Shown here: positions 17,777 to 26,138 of the stretch, piece by piece
How the letters are laid out: each line of letters opens with the position of its first letter
Numbering within the stretch: position 1 is the stretch's first letter
Origin: Halobacillus naozhouensis
GTDB lineage: Bacteria; Bacillota; Bacilli; Bacillales; Halobacillaceae
Assembly (NCBI RefSeq): GCF_029714185.1
Contig: NZ_CP121671.1
Coordinates: 3,410,001-3,474,000 of the forward strand
DNA length: 64,000 nt
Direction: 5' to 3'
The notes under the pieces: generated by a model
What the model was told of the DNA's origin: nothing
The model's input: only the letters and a program-made list of their open reading frames with translations
Database searches by the model: none
Program-made: the position numbers and the translations under genes

Positions 17777-17838
17777 AAAAGTGAAGAAAAAAACTTTATC
17801 TTTTTGTGGTAATTAACACAAATATATGTAAATAAAAT

Positions 17839-18122
17839 GATAAGGGTCGAAATAAGGGACCAATTTCCGAAGCTTATTACCCGGAAAAAGGAAGCCTTTC
17901 CTACTGGCTGCTAGAAAAGTATTATTTATGGTCCTATAAAAAAAGGCTTTATTTAGAGGAGGCATTCATCATAAACAATGGAAAATTCATGATGCGGTAG
18001 CTCCTATAGAAGATCAGCACATGATTCCTTTTTCACCTGATACCTTTTTAATTAAAGAATCTCTTTTTCATTACGCATTCTCCCAACGTGTTCTATTCTG
18101 GCCAATTAAAAAAATTAAGTAA
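17839..18122 (+). pseudogene. DUF2071 (YqjF-like) gene remnant
   Basis: C-terminal third of a DUF2071 protein. One frame gives GPISEAYYPEKGSLSYWLLE and continues through KYYLWSYKK. After a one-base shift near 17960 another frame gives HHKQWKIHDAVAPIEDQHMI and then FSPDTFLIKESLFHYAFSQ to a TAA at 18120-18122. No start is left. A terminator follows directly. Confidence 0.75.
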
Positions 18123-18156
18123 AAGAGCTTCCACATAAGTGAAGCTCTTTTTTTAG
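18123..18156 (+). terminator. Terminator of the DUF2071 remnant
   Basis: AAGAGCTTC/GAAGCTCTT stem with a T7 run, immediately after the stop codon. Confidence 0.85.
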
Positions 18157-18242
18157 TTCCTCTGAAGGACCAAAAGAACCATTATTTTATAGATTTATTG
18201 TAAAAAAAGAGTAGCCCTATTCAGAGCTACTCTTTAGTGGCT

Positions 18243-18626
18243 TTAATGACTATATGAAGCTCTTAATCCCTTGTTGGCGCCGAGATGTTTCTTTGAAATA
18301 TAAAAATGGAAGAAGTATTCACCTACAGCAATTGCTATAGCTGAAATAGCAGCTGCCCAAGCCATTTCCCCTAGGTCCATGCCTGTTAAAACGAACCCAA
18401 GCAGCCAAACAATTATGAAGGTGACTCCTAAGTCTGCCATAGTAGCTGTCATATTATTGGTTTTAGGTAAAATATAGAGATCCCCTAGTGGATAGGAAAC
18501 AGCACCTATCACGGCAGTTAAAATGAGCATGTTAATGAAAGAAACTTCAAAACCTAAACTAAGGATCAAGTATAGGACTACCAGTGTCATAATCCCTTTA
18601 ATTGCAAGCGCCTTTACATGTTCCAT
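18243..18626 (-). CDS. DUF2512 (YndM-like) membrane protein
   Basis: A 127-residue membrane protein with four helices (about 8-28, 30-50, 60-82, 85-108) and a short basic tail. Motifs such as AVSYPLGDLYILPKTNN and ADLGVTFIIVWLLG match the YndM/DUF2512 family. The function is unknown; the Bacillus member is linked to general stress. AAAGGAGGAGAG precedes ATG. It sits among other stress-type genes. Confidence 0.8.
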   Translation of the reverse strand: MEHVKALAIKGIMTLVVLYLILSLGFEVSFINMLILTAVIGAVSYPLGDLYILPKTNNMTATMADLGVTFIIVWLLGFVLTGMDLGEMAWAAAISAIAIAVGEYFFHFYISKKHLGANKGLRASYSH

Positions 18627-18789
18627 GGTGTCTCTCCTCCTTTTTTAAAGTAAAGATCTTGCTTACACTCAGATAATCTTCTTCAACTTTTAAGTGTCTT
18701 TTATGATTGATCCAAACCGTTAGCATTTAATTATGTTCAAATGCTATAGAAGACCCGTCCACTATTTAGAACAGGCCTTCTCTCTAATT

Positions 18790-19062
18790 TTATGAGCTTT
18801 TTCTATTATTATTTTGCTTACCGCCTTTTGACCCGATTTCCTCATAAAATTCTTGATCATGTTCTTGGGATGTTGTTTCTCCGCCTTTTTGGCCAATATC
18901 TTGATAGAATTCCTTGTCATGTTCTTGGGATGTTGTTTCTCCGCCTTTTTGGCCAATATCTTGATAGAATTCCTTATCGTGTTCCTTGGAGGTCTTGTTT
19001 CCGCCCTTTTGACCTGCTTCCTCTACAGTCATTTTGCGATTGCTATTGTTTTGTTTAGCCAT
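18790..19062 (-). CDS. gsiB: GsiB-like stress protein with KGG repeats
   Basis: A 90-residue hydrophilic, glycine-rich, plant-LEA-like protein. It contains a ~20-residue tandem repeat (DIGQKGGETTSQEHDKEFYQ and variants) with the KGG motif of GsiB. GsiB is among the most strongly sigma-B-induced proteins of B. subtilis and is thought to protect macromolecules. The start at 19062 follows AAGGAGGAATTG; longer upstream frames lack a ribosome site. The 60-bp DNA repeats are almost identical, so copy number is likely unstable. Confidence 0.9.
   Translation of the reverse strand: MAKQNNSNRKMTVEEAGQKGGNKTSKEHDKEFYQDIGQKGGETTSQEHDKEFYQDIGQKGGETTSQEHDQEFYEEIGSKGGKQNNNRKSS
18801..19040 (-). repeat. 60-bp tandem repeats inside gsiB
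   Basis: 18861-18915 and 18921-18975 are identical over 55 bases at 60-bp offset, with more diverged units at both sides. They encode the repeated KGG motif. Confidence 0.9.
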
Positions 19063-19093
19063 TTTCAATTCCTCCTTTTGTGTTATATATAGA

Positions 19094-19121
19094 CTATTCC
19101 TTCTTAGCTTGGAATTAAAAC
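19094..19121 (-). promoter_or_regulatory. Sigma-B-type promoter for gsiB
   Basis: Minus strand GTTTTAA, 14-base spacer, GGAATA, about 35 bases before the ribosome site. It agrees with the known sigma-B dependence of gsiB. Confidence 0.5.
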
Positions 19122-19146
19122 ATATATTATCCATAAATGGATCAAT

Positions 19147-20117
19147 TTAATTTTTCTGTAATATACTGTCGTTATATTTTACAGAGGACCCTTCATATTG
19201 TTTGGAGACCTCCTCCATAAGACTCCTATAATCGTCCTCATTTCCCGTTGCTTGTGCGATATTTAACAGCTCATTATAAAATTTTCTTTCATCCAAATGG
19301 TGCATATACTCATATTCAAACCCGTTAGCCGTATATACGGCAAATTCCCAGACAAATTGCTCATCTCGTTTACTCACTGCCCGCGCAATCGCATTGAGAA
19401 CTTTCAGTAACTCAACAGTAATGACCACGTTATCTCTTGCATAATATTCCCAACTTTGTACTCTAACCGAATAATGAGTTCATCCCTACGTGCCTCCTCA
19501 ATCAATGGAATAAAATCAATGGTTTGTAAATAACCAGAAGAATCAATCCCTATTCGATGTCCCTGGTATTCCTGGATTTGGCCCTTTATTGTCTTTTCAT
19601 CCTCTACCCTGTAAGGCTCAAGCTCACTAAGCAAGGAATTCTCAATAATTCCGATGGATTCCCTTTTCATTTCACCCGTCATATTGGATACTTGAAGCCA
19701 GGTGACAATGTGATTAATAAAAAAAGCAAACGTCCCGATACATAAAGCCGTCAGAAATGTAGCTGTTACGGGAATCAAGAAATATTGAGAAGCTGTTTCC
19801 CCGTTAAAAATCCCAAGTGTTCGCTGGGTCACTTTCGTCATCATAAAGTTCTTTAGGATTCTTGGTGAATATTGGCCGGCGAAGGTCGTTAGAGCTGTTA
19901 ACACCCCATAAAAGGTAAAGGAATTTAATGATAAAAGTCCTCCTGTTAGAGTACTTAATATGGTTTTGGTTAATTGATAATTTGCACTTAGAATCGAAGG
20001 CAACATGTTGCCAAACTCCATCTTCAGGTCTGCCCACACGGTTAAGGCAAAAAGCAATAATGATAACCCTGCATACATAATCGGCGTAACCCAAAGGTTT
20101 GAGTAAATCTAGTGCCA
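19147..20117 (-). pseudogene. DUF2254 membrane protein gene, multiply broken
   Basis: Recognisable DUF2254 segments lie in three frames: a possible start (MALDLLKPLG), then SNLWVTPIMYAGLSLLLFAL through QYSPRILKNFMMTKVTQRTL and SQYFLIPVTATFLTALC, then after a shift near 19410-19430 a C-terminal part (KVLNAIARAVSKRDEQFVWE ... IAQATGNEDDYRSLMEEV). The total is clearly shorter than the ~430 residues usual for the family, indicating an internal deletion as well as two frameshifts. Confidence 0.65.
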
Positions 20118-20366
20118 TTTCTCTCTTTTTGACATGTTTTTGTACTTCTTTTTATTTTGGAGTTTATTCCGATTCTTCATCTCGCCACTCCTTTAAGGAC
20201 ATGATATTCCCTCTATCCCCCCCTTTGTCGTGTTCTAATCTGCACATGGATTTATTATTGGGGATGGACTCCCGCTGTAATAAAAATGTTATAGTATCGA
20301 CATTTTATCTTTTGCTTCCTTGTGTTACCGTTTTATTGTAACCCACCCATTTTCTGGAGGGATAAA

Positions 20367-20546
20367 ATGAGTCAGTACCAGGTAGGAGAATGGATTCAAA
20401 AACGATGCAGAAAATGTTTTCATAACGAGTCGCAAATTATTAAGGTTGATGAAAAGGACCTCAATGAAAAGACAGGCACTCTTCTGTGGTGTCAATGCCC
20501 GGAATGCGGATTGAATGATCATGAACTTACACCAGTAGAAGCCTAA
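20367..20546 (+). CDS. Small zinc-ribbon protein
   Basis: A 59-residue protein with two CxxC knuckles (KRCRKCFH at about residue 12 and CQCPECG near 45), the layout of a zinc ribbon. The family is not recognised and a nucleic-acid or protein-binding role is only inference. The start at 20367 is fixed by GGAGGG 6 bases upstream; a longer frame has none. A hairpin terminator follows. Downstream flank carries a repeat fragment. Confidence 0.75.
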   Translation: MSQYQVGEWIQKRCRKCFHNESQIIKVDEKDLNEKTGTLLWCQCPECGLNDHELTPVEA

Positions 20547-20547
20547 A

Positions 20548-20580
20548 GAAAGGACCAGAGTTTAACTCTGGTCCTTTCTA
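20548..20580 (+). terminator. Terminator of the zinc-ribbon gene
   Basis: Stem GAAAGGACCAGAG/CTCTGGTCCTTTC with a 6-base loop, directly after the stop. Confidence 0.85.
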
Positions 20581-20587
20581 CATATTC

Positions 20588-20612
20588 CATTAAAGCGCCC
20601 GATTAGGGAGGA
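20588..20612 (+). repeat. Dispersed repeat, right-arm fragment
   Basis: ATTAAAGCGCCCGATTAGGG then AGGATCG, similar to the right arm of the family. Confidence 0.4.
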
Positions 20613-20646
20613 TCGTTCAACTTCTAGTAGTTAAATAAACACAATA

Positions 20647-20688
20647 AATGAATGAAGCCTCCTTTGGAGAACGGAGGCTTCATTCATC
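20647..20688 (-). terminator. Terminator of the DUF3231 gene
   Basis: 14-bp stem TGAATGAAGCCTCC/GGAGGCTTCATTCA followed on the minus strand by an AT-rich tail, just past the stop at 20690. Confidence 0.85.
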
Positions 20689-20689
20689 A

Positions 20690-21211
20690 TTAATCAGTCT
20701 GATTCCTTTTGCTTTTTTTATGAAGAGGAGGCGGAACTAACCAACCTTTCTCCTTATTCATTTTTAACAACTTTGCTCCCATTTGGGCTTTTTTCATGTG
20801 AAATTGACCATACATCATGGCAATGTCTTCTCTAATACATTGTCCAATAAGCGTACTGTCCGCGACTAATCCTTGAGCAATATCTTTTGAAATAACGGCT
20901 GCGATCTCCGGGTCCATAACCCGTGCCCCTACAGGAATATCTTCCCTGTTAGCTTCAGATCGTTCAGGCGGGGCAATAGGTAGACCAACGCTATTTTGTT
21001 TTAAAAGGGTCTCATTTTCCTCAATGCCTGGCTTAATAATATTTTCTACTATCTCTCCAATTAGCTTCTTTAAATCTTCATCACCCGCATGGTTATAATA
21101 CACTTGGTAAGCAGCTAGTTGCCCTTTGGCCATAGCCAATGCCGACCATACCCCAAAAACTTCACCATAGTGCATTGGCTCCTGTTTTTGGTTACCGCTA
21201 AACATACCCAT
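20690..21211 (-). CDS. DUF3231 family protein, single domain
   Basis: A 173-residue helical protein of the DUF3231 family (YGEVFGVWSALAMAKGQLAA near the start, QCIREDIAMMYGQFHMKKAQ near the end). It corresponds to one half of the duplicated protein at 10846-11844. The function is unknown; members are ferritin-like bundles found in spore formers. A good ribosome site (TAGGAGGT) fixes the start. It ends with a basic tail (HKKSKRNQTD). Confidence 0.8.
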   Translation of the reverse strand: MGMFSGNQKQEPMHYGEVFGVWSALAMAKGQLAAYQVYYNHAGDEDLKKLIGEIVENIIKPGIEENETLLKQNSVGLPIAPPERSEANREDIPVGARVMDPEIAAVISKDIAQGLVADSTLIGQCIREDIAMMYGQFHMKKAQMGAKLLKMNKEKGWLVPPPLHKKSKRNQTD

Positions 21212-21364
21212 CTTCTAACCTCCTATAAGATATTCTTACCAATAGGTAGGGTAACCAACCTAGCGTTTTTTATTATACTTTAAACCGAATAGTCCTTGTT
21301 TGAACGTTTTCGAAGGGGGAGCATTCTAATAAGTTTCACAAAGCAAGGATGATTATACAGTTTT

Positions 21365-21436
21365 TATTCAACTATACGGCCCTTAAATGTAAAAAAGACA
21401 CGTTATCCACTAAACGCGCCCGTTTCTTTAATAGGA
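21365..21436 (+). repeat. Dispersed repeat copy (CGTTTA stem variant)
   Basis: TATTCAACTATACGGCCCTT, AAATGTAAAAAAGACACG, loop, TAAACGCGCCCGTTTC; it ends right at the stop of the 49-residue gene. Confidence 0.85.
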
Positions 21437-21586
21437 TTAAAAGAAAATGATTGATCCAAAATAAATAAAGCTCATAACAAAAAACACAGTCAGAAAAGTA
21501 GTTAATCCATTGGGTAACTTTTCGTAAAAATAAATTAAAGCCAAGCCTATAATTAAATGAAAGACCAGAAACAATGTAACACTCAT
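21437..21586 (-). CDS. 49-residue membrane protein
   Basis: A very short gene encoding MSVTLFLVFHLIIGLALIYF followed by YEKLPNGLTTF and a second hydrophobic helix (LTVFFVMSFIYFGSIIFF). The ribosome site GAGGA lies 9 bases before ATG. Two helices with a short polar loop; I do not recognise it. It exactly fills the space between a repeat copy and the next small gene, the array's typical arrangement. Confidence 0.6.
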   Translation of the reverse strand: MSVTLFLVFHLIIGLALIYFYEKLPNGLTTFLTVFFVMSFIYFGSIIFF

Positions 21587-21663
21587 TTTATTCATTCCTC
21601 AAACTAAATTTGGAATACGCAAATGCTGATAATCCCTTATCCCTCTTTGTACCTCACATACCT

Positions 21664-21759
21664 TTATTTTCTATCTTTAAAAGTAACAAAGACATAAAAG
21701 GAAAAAAGCACAAATAAAACAATACCAACATTAATCAGTATATTAATAATCAATTCCAT
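21664..21759 (-). CDS. 31-residue single-TM peptide
   Basis: Encodes MELIINILINVGIVLFVLFS followed by FYVFVTFKDRK: one membrane helix and a basic tail, as in many small bacterial membrane regulators or type I toxins. AGGGTGA lies 5 bases before the ATG. No antisense RNA or toxin family is recognisable, so the function is open. Confidence 0.5.
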   Translation of the reverse strand: MELIINILINVGIVLFVLFSFYVFVTFKDRK

Positions 21760-21876
21760 AAAGGTCACCCTAACTATTCCTGCTTAATTATACCATAATT
21801 CCATAATTTCTTATTCAACTGTTCTACCCTTTAGCTTATTAACAACTATTTCAAACTTTACTCATTGGAACAATAC

Positions 21877-21958
21877 TTTATTCCAGAATATGGACCTTCT
21901 CACAAAGAAAAAGCGCAAGTCTTACCCCAGATTTGCGCCTATTGTTGAAGACTGCTAT
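21877..21958 (+). repeat. Dispersed repeat copy (AAGTCTT stem variant)
   Basis: TTATTCCAGAATATGGACCT, stem AAGCGCAAGTC...GATTTGCGCC, right arm TTGAAGAC. It ends at the stop of the next gene. Confidence 0.85.
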
Positions 21959-22159
21959 TTAGATACTTTCTATAATAGTTCCCGCAATAAAAACAAGACC
22001 ACCGACAAAGTATATGTAGGACATTCCTTTATTTTTGACTCGCAAATTATGTATTCCAAATAAAATCATTGCTGCTCCAAATATAACGATTCCAATATTT
22101 ATATTAACTAACATTATTCCTATTGAAACAAGAAGTAAAAAAAGGCCAAGCCCTCTCAT
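21959..22159 (-). CDS. Hypothetical small membrane protein
   Basis: A 66-residue protein with two or three helices (LGLFLLLVSIGIMLVNINIG; IVIFGAAMILFGIHNL; YIYFVGGLVFIAGTIIES). GAGGGTGGTGG precedes ATG. Not recognised. It is a single gene between two repeat copies. Confidence 0.6.
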   Translation of the reverse strand: MRGLGLFLLLVSIGIMLVNINIGIVIFGAAMILFGIHNLRVKNKGMSYIYFVGGLVFIAGTIIESI

Positions 22160-22290
22160 TGAGTTTCCACCACCCTCTGGAATTTGACATCCTTTTTTGT
22201 AGTTCTGACAAGATATACAATCAGAGTAAACATTTACTTAACATCGATTATTTCAAATCTCCATTAATCTCACAATAATTAATTCCACAA

Positions 22291-22360
22291 ATTGTCTCTT
22301 ATATGCAAAATGGGGGCAATGCTTATCCCGCGAAAGCGCCCTTTAACGGAGTAACTTTTC
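22291..22360 (+). repeat. Dispersed repeat copy, degenerate
   Basis: TTGTCTCTTATATGCAAAATGG, loop TTATCCCG, AAGCGCCCTTTAACGGAGTA. Right arm is well preserved. Confidence 0.7.
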
Positions 22361-22378
22361 ATATTTATATTTAAGAAG

Positions 22379-22669
22379 TTATGTAGCTAAACTTCTTCCA
22401 ATTTCTAACCCCCAAGGTATAGCTCCCCACGTAACAATAATAGAGGCAAAAAGAAAAAGTTTAGGGAAGAAGAATTTTGTAAAGGTTAACAATCCAATTA
22501 AAGCCCCGATAGCCCATATTGGTATTACCACAAAAAACTCGGGTGCTATCCAAGTCTCGTCAGTATAGTTCTCAGCAATTGTTCCCGCAGCAAAAAAACC
22601 TGCAATTAAGGCTGCGATACATCCACTTATAATCGTGTTAATTATGTAGATGGTCTTTATTTCCCTCAC
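22379..22669 (-). CDS. Hypothetical three-TM membrane protein
   Basis: A 96-residue protein with three helices (TIIYIINTIISG-like N-terminus to AALIAGFFAAGTIA; FFVVIPIWAIGALIGLLTF; LFLFASIIVTWGAIPWGL). The GTG start overlaps a GAAAGGGTGAGGG stretch, so the exact start is uncertain. Not recognised. Single gene between repeat copies. Confidence 0.55.
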   Translation of the reverse strand: MREIKTIYIINTIISGCIAALIAGFFAAGTIAENYTDETWIAPEFFVVIPIWAIGALIGLLTFTKFFFPKLFLFASIIVTWGAIPWGLEIGRSLAT

Positions 22670-22783
22670 CCTTTCTAAAAAATATGCTCCACTAATTGAA
22701 TTCGCTAATTCTCTGTTAAATCCCCTTTAATTTCCAGTTCGTAATTATCAATAATATTAACACCAATTATTTTTATGCAATCG

Positions 22784-22872
22784 TTTATTCAATTTTATGT
22801 CCCTTAAATGTAAAACGGACGCGCTATTCGATAAACCCGCCCTTATGCTGAAGACTCAATTTCAAGATAATG
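22784..22872 (+). repeat. Dispersed repeat, complete copy
   Basis: TATTCAATTTTATGTCCCTT, AAATGTAAAACGGACGCGC, loop TATTCGATA, AACCCGCCC, right arm TGAAGACTCAATTTCAAGAT. Confidence 0.9.
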
Positions 22873-22905
22873 CCTGAAGTCTTTAACTAAATTTTTCCCG
22901 CATAC

Positions 22906-23583
22906 TTAATTTATTTTCTCACCGTCTTCACTATAGATCTCGACGGGGGATGTCTCATTTTTAGACTCTAAAACATCTCCAACCAATTTTTGAATTTCGT
23001 TCCCTAAATCGTTTATGCTTTTATTGGAACTTTGCATTGATGTTTGAATTCTAATTAATTTATTGTCAATAGTTATATATCCACTAGTTTTATAATCCTT
23101 AAAAACCTCTTTTAAATCTTCTTGAATCAGAAGATTAATATTGGAATACTCCTCGATAGACAGGCTGTTAGTTGTATTCTTCTTTTGTTCTCTTACAATA
23201 ATTTCATAATCCTCGTTCTCTTGTAGTAGTGATTTTTCTTTTGCTAACTGAACAATATCATTAACCTTTCTTTCAACGACTTCACGGCCCTCTTGGCTAC
23301 TAGCCACTGGATTAATGTAAATCAGTAACTTCGGGAAATTTTCTACATCAAATTCAATAGCACTTAGTCTAACATTTATATCTTTTTCCTTTAAACCGTC
23401 TTCAATAAAGGGTATTAACTCAACAGTCCTCTGTCTTAAATCATCAATATAATCTTCTTCAAAATGTTTACCACCGACATTTATTTTTCCTTCACTACTC
23501 GATGAATTATTAAATACCATAAGTGATCCAAGAATCACACAAGAAATTAATAGACTTAATGCTACAAAATGGACTTTCTTCAT
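22906..23583 (-). CDS. Membrane-anchored extracytoplasmic protein, unknown
   Basis: A 225-residue protein with an N-terminal anchor (VALSLLISCVILGSLMVF) and an exported alpha/beta domain. The domain reads as two similar segments, each mentioning sign-type residues: RLSAIEFDVENFPKLLIYIN and KTSGYITIDNKLIRIQTSMQ, suggesting an internal duplication. The region DIVQLAKEKSLLQENEDYEI is charged and helical. It resembles stage-specific or surface topoisomerase-like DUF4030 domains of Bacillus, but I am not sure. GGGGGG lies 6 bases before ATG. Confidence 0.6.
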   Translation of the reverse strand: MKKVHFVALSLLISCVILGSLMVFNNSSSSEGKINVGGKHFEEDYIDDLRQRTVELIPFIEDGLKEKDINVRLSAIEFDVENFPKLLIYINPVASSQEGREVVERKVNDIVQLAKEKSLLQENEDYEIIVREQKKNTTNSLSIEEYSNINLLIQEDLKEVFKDYKTSGYITIDNKLIRIQTSMQSSNKSINDLGNEIQKLVGDVLESKNETSPVEIYSEDGEKIN

Positions 23584-23623
23584 TTGAATCCCCCCTATAA
23601 GGAGATGTCCAATAACATTAAGT

Positions 23624-23669
23624 TATTCCTAATTCCGGAATATGGTTCTTAAATGTAAAAAAACATACT
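23624..23669 (+). repeat. Dispersed repeat, left-arm fragment
   Basis: TTATTCCTAATTCCGGAATA then TGGTTCTTAAATGTAAAAAA; the stem and right arm are absent. Confidence 0.65.
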
Positions 23670-23805
23670 AGCCATTTTCTGCTTTGGCTTTCCTTCGATG
23701 AGCAACCAAACCCCTATGGCATTTCGGTGATTTCCTTTAATCCTGAGGGTAGTTCATGTGAACACATGGTAGACTAAAAAGATTCAGTAAAATCCCTAAA
23801 GAATT

Positions 23806-23835
23806 TGAAACTTTTTTTGAGGATAATCACTCATA
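23806..23835 (+). promoter_or_regulatory. Candidate ECF-sigma autoregulatory promoter
   Basis: TGAAACTTTTTTT, about 17 bases, then CTCATA, 25-50 bases upstream of the sigma gene. The -35 element TGAAAC is the typical ECF signature. Confidence 0.45.
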
Positions 23836-23854
23836 TGGGTAAGGAGGTGTTTCA

Positions 23855-24385
23855 TTGTTACATAAAAAAGTCGTAAAAGCCATCAAAGGTGATGAAGAGG
23901 CCTTTGAATTATTGATTAAAGAAGAAGGGGATAAGTTATACAAATCGGCTTTTCTCTACGTCCGCAATAAAGATGATGCCCTGGATGTCGTTCAGGAGGC
24001 TGTTACAAAAGCATTCATATCTATCCATCAACTTAAGAAACCTGAGCTTTTCAGTGCTTGGCTCATGAAAATTTTAATTCATACAGCATATGATCTTCTT
24101 CACAAGAAAAAGAAGGTTGTTCTTACTGATGACTTTTCCACGTTTAAAGACGAAGAACGCGTAGGTTATGAAGAAAAGCTCGACTTGCTCTCAGCTATTT
24201 CTACATTAAGTCATAATTATAAAACGGTCATTATCCTTTTCTATTTTCACGACCAGTCGATAAAAAGTATTGCTGAATCGATGGATAAGCCTGAAGGAAC
24301 GATAAAAACCTATCTTTACCGTGCCAAAGGTGAAATAAAAAAGTTGTTAGGGGGAGTGAATCTCGATGAAAAAAGAATGGTTTAA
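23855..24385 (+). CDS. ECF RNA polymerase sigma factor
   Basis: A 176-residue ECF sigma factor, homologous to the Bacillus SigV/YlaC-like group. Region 2 covers about 10-80 (AFLYVRNKDDALDVVQEAVT) and region 4 about 110-165 (IILFYFHDQSIKSIAESMDK then PEGTIKTYLYRAK). The start is TTG with AAGGAGGTG 5 bases upstream. It overlaps the next gene by 20 bases, which encodes the putative membrane anti-sigma factor, the standard arrangement. It probably responds to an envelope signal sensed by that protein. Confidence 0.9.
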   Translation: MLHKKVVKAIKGDEEAFELLIKEEGDKLYKSAFLYVRNKDDALDVVQEAVTKAFISIHQLKKPELFSAWLMKILIHTAYDLLHKKKKVVLTDDFSTFKDEERVGYEEKLDLLSAISTLSHNYKTVIILFYFHDQSIKSIAESMDKPEGTIKTYLYRAKGEIKKLLGGVNLDEKRMV

Positions 24386-25784
24386 CAAGCAATGGAACGA
24401 CATGGAAGTACCTCAAGAGGAGTTGAACCAGGCTATTACGAATGGCATTCAATCAGGAAAGCGAGCGAAGCATAAGAGAAAGCGCTTGAAATCAACGACT
24501 ATCATTTCATCGGCTGCTGCTTCACTCGTCCTAGCCTCTGGTTTATTTTTCTCACCTGTTACGGAAGTGCTTGCAAAGGTTCCTTTGCTCAATCTCATAT
24601 ATGATGAGATCACTACATCGGTTGGGAGTCAACTGTTCGCAAGTGATTTAGTTACAGAACTTGATGAAAAGGCAACAGATAATGGTGTTGATATCACGAT
24701 TACGAGCGCCTATTACGACAACCACGTACTAGGTATTACCTTTAAAGTAGAAGGAGATCAGCTTTCTATCGAAAACTTGGATAAAAGAAACAGCCCCCAA
24801 TCAGGGTATGGATACTATTTATTTGATGGTAAGGAACAAAACCAATTGTCAGGATCGATGAGCAGACTGAAAGAAACAGAGGATGGATTTATTGGTACTT
24901 TGGAATTTTATAAATCGGATCAACCCATTGCCAGTAACTTTACCCTCCCGATAACCTTCACTTCCATATTAGGAGAAAAAGGAACATGGAGATTTGAAGT
25001 TCCTATTGAAAAAAGGCCAGCTGAGAAGATTATGGTTGAAGGTGAAACAAGCACAAAGGATGGTTCCTACTCCCTCATTATGAATTCGATAACGAAAGGA
25101 AAAGCTACAACGATTTTAGATTATAAAACCATTCGGCCAAAAGGCGGTAAGAACGATCATATCAACATTGATGTGTTTGACGACGAGGGGAATCGGCTGT
25201 CGGGGAGAAACATTGGAAAGACAATGAGTATAGAAGAAAAAAGTGGCACGATACAAGTTCAAGAGCGCTCTCTTTTTACGAGTGCAATAGATGTAAATGA
25301 TGATTATTTAATGATTTATCCTGAAGTAAGTAGAGACGAATTCGATACGATTCATGCTATTCAAGACACTACATTTGAAGTGGAGAGCGATCGCTTTGGA
25401 TACAAGATCGTTGTAAACAAAGTTTTAAAACAAGACCAACATTTTATCATTGATTATTATATCAAGAATGTTGATTCAGAAAGCTACCAAAAGGATATTT
25501 TTCAAAATTTCGCTGATCAAATCAAACTTATTCGATCTGAAGATGTGATTTCAAATGGTGATGGTCAAGACCAGTATGAAGCTTTAAAAGAGGATTCCCT
25601 CATTTTAGGTAAAAAAGGAAAAGTAATCAACCAAGAAGAATTGCACTTTCAATCACGGTTTAAGCTCGACAAGCCGGAAAAATTCACGATGGATGATTAC
25701 TCGCTTATGGTGCCGTTTGGGATTTTCGGAATGAATGATTCTATTAAGATGGAGCCTGTCAAAGTGGATTTACCTAATCACTAA
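24366..25784 (+). CDS. Membrane anti-sigma factor, DUF4179 type
   Basis: A 472-residue protein with a cytoplasmic N-terminus (about 1-50), one membrane helix (STTIISSAAASLVLASGLFF) and a large external beta-rich region. The segment after the helix (LAKVPLLNLIYDEI) and the external domain fit the DUF4179/DUF5643 proteins encoded next to ECF sigma genes. It would hold the sigma factor at the membrane and release it on a signal. It overlaps the sigma gene by 20 bases and ends at an intrinsic terminator. Confidence 0.85.
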   Translation: MKKEWFNKQWNDMEVPQEELNQAITNGIQSGKRAKHKRKRLKSTTIISSAAASLVLASGLFFSPVTEVLAKVPLLNLIYDEITTSVGSQLFASDLVTELDEKATDNGVDITITSAYYDNHVLGITFKVEGDQLSIENLDKRNSPQSGYGYYLFDGKEQNQLSGSMSRLKETEDGFIGTLEFYKSDQPIASNFTLPITFTSILGEKGTWRFEVPIEKRPAEKIMVEGETSTKDGSYSLIMNSITKGKATTILDYKTIRPKGGKNDHINIDVFDDEGNRLSGRNIGKTMSIEEKSGTIQVQERSLFTSAIDVNDDYLMIYPEVSRDEFDTIHAIQDTTFEVESDRFGYKIVVNKVLKQDQHFIIDYYIKNVDSESYQKDIFQNFADQIKLIRSEDVISNGDGQDQYEALKEDSLILGKKGKVINQEELHFQSRFKLDKPEKFTMDDYSLMVPFGIFGMNDSIKMEPVKVDLPNH

Positions 25785-25791
25785 ACAAAAG

Positions 25792-25830
25792 AAGGTCAGC
25801 TCTTTAATAACAGGAGCTGACCTAACTTTT
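25792..25830 (+). terminator. Terminator of the sigma/anti-sigma operon
   Basis: 10-bp stem AGGTCAGCTC/GAGCTGACCT then AACTTTTCT, 8 bases after the stop. Confidence 0.85.
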
Positions 25831-25997
25831 CTAATGAGGACGTGCCTACCTATACTTAAGCTGCATGTAGATAAGTATGGAATAAACCTAAATTCGATCA
25901 TTCAATCACGTCCTTAATGACTAAAGGTTAGTAAAATACTTGTACGTCTTTAATCAAGAATACGTTTCAGAATTTACATAGACCTAAATTCACGTCA
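25831..25997. other. Gene-free stretch with inverted repeats
   Basis: Contains imperfect nested inverted repeats (AGGACGTG at 25837 with CACGTCCT at 25907; CCTATACTTA with TAAGTATGG). No gene is supported. Confidence 0.4.
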
Positions 25998-26085
25998 ATA
26001 TCTCGAAATCAAACATTCCAGAATATGGCCCTTATATGTAAGAAGGGCGCTTACCTTTATTCAAGATAAGCGCCCGTTCGTATTA
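25998..26085 (+). repeat. Dispersed repeat with left inverted terminus (GGGCGCTTA stem)
   Basis: Left terminus ATATCTCGAAATCAAACATTCC, arm GGCCCTTATATGTAAGAA, stem GGGCGCTTA/TAAGCGCCC. A 49-base core is identical to the copy at 33592-33640. Confidence 0.9.
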
Positions 26086-26090
26086 TAAGG

Positions 26091-26113
26091 TTAACCAGTT
26101 TATCTGGTTGACC
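26091..26113. repeat. Short palindrome appended to the repeat
   Basis: TTAACCAG-TTTAT-CTGGTTGA; the copy at about 29996-30046 is followed by a close relative (30057-30077), so some elements carry this extra hairpin. Confidence 0.5.
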
Positions 26114-26138
26114 TATTTCTTATAGGTTATTCTTTAGG

